The translations under genes were made by a program, and so were the position numbers. Under the pieces are notes generated by a model. It was not told the DNA's origin, ran no database searches, and saw only the letters and a list, made by a program, of their open reading frames with translations. From Talpa occidentalis (taxonomy: Eukaryota; Chordata; Mammalia; Eulipotyphla; Talpidae), in NCBI RefSeq assembly GCF_014898055.3, contig NW_023603184.1:112272615-112336614 (forward strand): DNA of 64,000 bases, given 5' to 3'. This document shows positions 59,892-64,000 of this stretch, one piece after another; position 1 is the stretch's first letter, and every line of letters starts with the position of its first letter.

Positions 59892-60687
59892 CTCTCACTT
59901 TTTCACAATCCTACTAGTGTTTCCTGAAATCTCAAATAAGTCACTTAAACTCAGTTCCTGTCTCAATGTCTATTCTAGAGGAATCCAAGAGAGCATAACC
60001 AGTGAGACAACATAATAGGTTGCTCTGTATCAATCTAGATCACAGCTGAGACATTAGCAAATAAGCATCAGATGTTTATGTCTTTTCTTCTGCCTTTCAG
60101 AGAAAATAGCTACTGCCAATAAGTTTAAGAGAGTTCTAAGCTGAAACAAGTACCCTAAATTAATACCATTCATGGTATTGAACTAGATATACTATAACTT
60201 AATGAACATTGTTTCAGAAAACCTTGTATACTTTTTCTGGTTTGCCTTGAAAATAAGACTTCCCACAATCTTGTTTATGCAGAGTGATACTAAATTTTAG
60301 TCAACTATTAATACCTCCTACCCTGAGATCTTTCCAAGCATGAAGGGAAGAGTCTAACTCTATTTTCTGGTACCTTCTTGAGTTGTACTAAACACTATTT
60401 TAAATTATCCAGAAGGTCTAACAAGTACTAGTCTTAGGCAAGGCCTTCTGTAGGATCAATGGATGATAAACAAAACAAAATATTATCTTAATGCTTTGTA
60501 TAGCCAAGTAAGATGGGTAAGACTATATTCTGACTGCTGAGATTCCTGGGTTCATCTTTATTTTACATGAACTTGTTTTTAGTTTAGCGATCATACTGTT
60601 CCTCCAGTGGTTGCCAATTAAATAATCACAGGGTAGAAATAAATAAAAACCATTTTTATAAGTCTTCTTGTGCCTTGAAGTTCTGAA
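59892..60687. other. No identified feature
   Basis: Unique AT-rich sequence. Confidence 0.5.
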
Positions 60688-60703
60688 AGAAATGATCAAT
60701 TTT

Positions 60704-60964
60704 TTTAAAGATTTATTTATGCATACAAGAGCTGGGGTACAGGCCAGAGGTGTGGGATGTGAGAGGATTCACCAGAGACAGAGTGGGAAACGGAACAGGT
60801 GGATTGACCAGCATACACTGCTGAGGAGAGCAGCAGGCAAGTCAGGAGAAGTCTACTGTACCATGTAGGTTGCTCCCTAGCCAGCAGGGATCGAACTCAT
60901 GTTGCAGAGGCTGCACACAGCTTCATAGGTTGTATCTTAACCCCTTGTACCACCAGGGAGGCCC
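60704..60964 (-). mobile_element. T+ SINE, copy 18
   Basis: Full-length reverse copy: 'aaagatttatttatgcatacaag' (tail) to 'caccagggaggccc' (head), with antisense B box 'gggatcgaactc'. Perfect 16-bp duplication AGAAATGATCAATTTT at 60688-60703 and 60965-60980. Confidence 0.97.
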
Positions 60965-60980
60965 AGAAATGATCAATTTT

Positions 60981-61589
60981 GAAAGTCATAAATGTGCACT
61001 TTAAGGCATACTTCATCCTTGCTATTGGGTTGTAGTTGGTTTAGCTTAACAAAGCTACCCACAAAGATATAATAGTACACATTGTTTTCAGTATTCAGTA
61101 TGTGCCTTTACCTTTGATAGGTTGTATAGATTTGTTTACATTTTAAAAAACTTACATTTAAGTGTACAACTTTAATTACAATCCTATTCAATACATCTAT
61201 GATTTTTGATGAAATTGTGATTTTCTGACTCAACCCTTAGTTGTCTCTTCTATAGTCCTCAAAAATCATCCTGTTATCTATTCTTCAGTCCTTGAAATAA
61301 AAGAAACTGGCCTTTAAGCATAAAATAATATGTATTTTGAGACAATAGCACAGTCTTTCATCACCCTGAAATGGTTGGCCTCTTTTCTAGTAGAGAAAGG
61401 ATTTAAACCAGAAAAAGGCTAATGTCAGTTTTTTCCACATGCCTTCTTTTGTACTCTCTCTCTCCCTTATTATTAATATAACTTCAGGCTCTGGTGCCCA
61501 AAGGTGTTCTATAATTGTTTTATTCCTGAATAAACTTTCTCATTTTTACATTAAAAAGGAAGATAAAAAAGAGGGGGGAAAGTGTTTCT
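60981..61589. other. No identified feature
   Basis: Unique sequence leading into an L2. Confidence 0.5.
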
Positions 61590-62265
61590 CTTCTGGAAGG
61601 ATGATAGGGGAAGTCATCTTTGAGGAAATAAAATTTTAGCAGAGACCTGCTAGAAGTAAATGAGAATTTGGTGCAAACATCTGGTGTAAGAACATTCCAT
61701 CGAGAATAAATAACAAGTCCAAGTGTCAATGTGAGCATATAGTTAAGAATGTTTCAGAAATGTGAAGGAAATAAAGGTGGCTAAAGCAGAATGAGATATA
61801 GAATGACAGAGAATGAAGACAGAGACGTGGCCAGGACACAGGCAGAGTAGAACTTGTAGGTTATTGTAAATATATATATTCTATCAGTGATAGAGACTAC
61901 TGGAGTCTTTTGAACTGAATAATGATATTCTCTTAAATTATTCTAGTAGGGCCTTCCCGGTGGCACAGCAGGTTGAATGCAGCACTGTGAAGCTGTCTGC
62001 AGCCTCTGCAGCATTGGTTCAATTCCCAGTTGGCTAGGGAGATACCCACATGGCACAGAAGACCTCTCCTGTCTTGCCCACTGCTCCCTCAGCAGTGTAT
62101 TTCAGTCAGTCTGCCTGTTCTGCTCCCTGTGCTCTCTCTCTGGTGACCCCTCTCACCCTCCTGCACCTGTGGCCTATACCCCAGTTCTTGTATAAAAATA
62201 AATAAATCTTTTAAAAAAATTATTCTAGCAAAAGTATCTTGTCAATATGACATTTATAGATAAAA
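61590..62265 (-). repeat. L2 LINE fragment, split by a SINE
   Basis: Reverse-complement L2 in order: 'agcagagacctgctagaagtaaatgag', 'gaacattccatcgagaataaataacaagtcc', 'ggtggctaaagcagaatgagatatag', 'gtagaacttgtaggttattgtaa', 'actggagtcttttgaactgaataatgat'. The SINE at 61949-62216 interrupts it and only a short piece follows. Confidence 0.72.
61949..62216 (+). mobile_element. T+ SINE, copy 19
   Basis: Full-length copy with tail 'ataaaaataaataaatctttt'. Duplication AAATTATTCTAG at 61935-61946 and 62217-62228, identical over 12. Inserted in L2. Confidence 0.96.
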
Positions 62266-63255
62266 TGAAAAAAAAAAAAACCTTATAAACTTAGTCCAGT
62301 TCTTTTTGAAAGTCAAGCCCAGAACAAATACGTTTATGTAGGCAGTTTATTGGGGAAGTAATCCCAAGAAGAGGAAATGAAGTTCTAGAAAAATCAAACA
62401 GGCAATTAAGGAAAATTAATATAAGGATATGCTGTTTGGTACTACTATAAACAACCAGTGCTCTATCTCACAGAGACTCTCTGGAATATTAGAATTGTTT
62501 CTCAGGAATGTTCTTGACACAGGCTGGGGCAAAATGCAGTCCACTGTGCCTTCATGATGGTGCTGAACACTCTCTAAGTGCCAATATGTAAGTAATGAGT
62601 GAACAGAGACAAGGCCCCAGAAGCTGTGTAGTATTTAACAGGATGTGTATTCTATATTGTCTAGGATGTGTAGTCTAGGGATTTCCAAATGAAGTAACAA
62701 CTATCTGGATACTCTTGATAACTATCTGGATAAGCTTTTCCATGATTATTCTTTTCATTACAACCAAAATTTAGCCAAGAGCTTTTTTTTGCTTCTTCTC
62801 TTTAAAGAATCTAGAATAAAATATATCATTCATGCCTGTAAATCACATCACTATTGATAGAGCAATCAGAGATCAGTTTTCCAAAGTATTTTAAGTGCTA
62901 ATTACATACAAATATTCTCTTTCATCAGTGAAAATTCTTATATATTATAAGGGCCCAATCTATGTATGTCATTGAAATTTTAGCTACCTTATGGAGTGTT
63001 TCTGGTAGAAATATTAAGATAGATGATTACCACTTAACAATGATAATTTGTATATCGCATAACTTAGAATTACTTCTAAAGGTCTTTCTGAAATGAGTAG
63101 GTACCATAGCATCAGCACCCTATTTTAATAATACTGTATATCTTGTGCTGCTAGTTTCTGTCATTTACTTTTTACACATGTGCAAAATAAAAAGAGTAGT
63201 GCAAATATTCTTTTTAAATTATTATTTGTTGTGTCTGCCAATGCTGAACTCTGTT
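62229..63255. other. No identified feature
   Basis: Unique AT-rich sequence between two SINEs. Confidence 0.5.
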
Positions 63256-63270
63256 AAAAATTGGACTCTA

Positions 63271-63560
63271 GGGCCGCCCCTGGTGGTGCAGGCAGTTGAG
63301 CACAGCGCTGCGAAGCTGTCCGCAACCTCTGCAGCGCTGGTTCGATCCCCACCGGCCAGGGAGAAACCCACATGGCATAGCAGACCTACCTGCCTCACCC
63401 GCTGCTCCCCTCAGCAGTGTATTTCGGTCCATCTGCCTGTTCTGTTCCCCACTCTGTCTCTGATGAATCCTCTCACCCTCCTGCGCATCTGGCCTGTACC
63501 CCGGTTCTTGTATAAATAAATAAATAAATAAACAAACAAATAAATAAATAAATCTTTAAA
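63271..63560 (+). mobile_element. T+ SINE, copy 20
   Basis: Full-length copy with B box 'ggttcgatcccc' and a long (AAAT)n(AAAC)n(AAAT)n tail ending in TCTTT. Duplication AAAAATTGGACTCTA (63256-63270) and AAAAATTGGTCTCTA (63561-63575), one mismatch in 15. Confidence 0.97.
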
Positions 63561-63575
63561 AAAAATTGGTCTCTA

Positions 63576-64000
63576 TTAGAAGCTCTGTAGATATAGCAGT
63601 AAACAAAACAGGAACAAATCCCTACCCTCATCGAGTTCACATCCCTCAGGTAACTTTCCTTGAGTGAACGAATTTATGGGCACTTTTTAAAAGAGGCTGA
63701 ATATCACTCAACACTATATGTTATGTCAAAGTCACCACAAAATGCATCACTTTGGAAAAGAAATTTGTCTGCTTTCAAAGTCCTGCTTTTGCCCTATTCA
63801 TTTTTTCATTAATGAGTGGATAGAATGGCCCTGGGACCATGTGCAAACCATTAACATCTCTGTTTCAGGTTGCTGATCTGTGGGAAATACTGCGCTGCAT
63901 AGTCACTAAGGTTGCATGTTAAAAGTTTCTTGACTTTATACCTTTGGAATTATGTGCTGCTTTCCTGAAAGTAAGGATTCAACCTTTACTTTTTTTTAAG
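63576..64000. other. No identified feature; possible worn L2 at left
   Basis: 'cagtaaacaaaacaggaacaaatccctaccctcatcgagttcacatccc' (63597-63645) resembles the reverse complement of L2 ('acaaaatccctgccctcatggagcttacattc'). The rest is unique sequence to the window end. Confidence 0.5.

Noticed and set aside
63145..63519. 124-codon forward open frame
   Set aside because: Most of it is the T+ SINE at 63271-63560 read in frame. The same peptide-like text recurs at other SINE copies.

Overview
This window is AT-rich nuclear DNA from a placental mammal, and I find no protein-coding gene in it. Every long open frame either lies inside a transposable element or lacks recognisable protein content and splice context. 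The organism type is inferred from the mix of repeats. There are MIR and L2 remnants, MER5A DNA transposons, MLT1-type (ERVL-MaLR) LTRs, several ages of LINE-1, and 20 copies of one lineage-specific tRNA-type SINE. The SINE carries pol III A and B boxes and ends in AATAAA repeats plus a TCTT terminator, the 'T+' tail design. That design fits several mammalian lineages, mainly laurasiatherian ones. I cannot name the SINE family or the species from sequence alone.

Layout. 0-6.5 kb: a MIR, a long antisense L1, two SINEs and a purine microsatellite. 6.5-20 kb: mostly unique AT-rich DNA with old L1M pieces, two sense MLT1 LTRs, a possible third antisense LTR, a MER5A and an L2. 19.8-24.6 kb: a GC-rich solo LTR, an antisense MLT1, and a striking perfect 23-bp GC-rich hairpin. 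24.6-33 kb: mostly unique DNA, a diverged 70-95 bp direct repeat, an unassigned GC-richer block, and an L1 rearranged by twin priming. 33-46 kb: SINEs, MIR, L1M pieces, a second solo LTR and a DNA transposon. 46-64 kb: a dense SINE zone (11 copies in 18 kb), many inserted into older L2, plus a relatively young 5'-truncated L1 whose ORF2 has a nonsense codon.

The elements act together as one system only in the retrotransposition sense. The SINEs carry 11-18 bp target-site duplications, often beginning with A-runs, as expected of L1-endonuclease-primed insertion. The relative order of events can be read from nesting: L2/MIR and L1M are oldest, then MLT1/MER5, then LTRs and older SINEs, then young SINEs.

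I found no convincing new biological system. The best leads are the 24.3 kb perfect hairpin, a SINE subfamily sharing an unusual extended tail, the SINE copies missing promoter parts, the diverged direct repeat at 26.6/27.8 kb, and two LTRs I cannot assign. Repeat family names and boundaries come from memory of consensus sequences and are approximate unless a target-site duplication fixes them.
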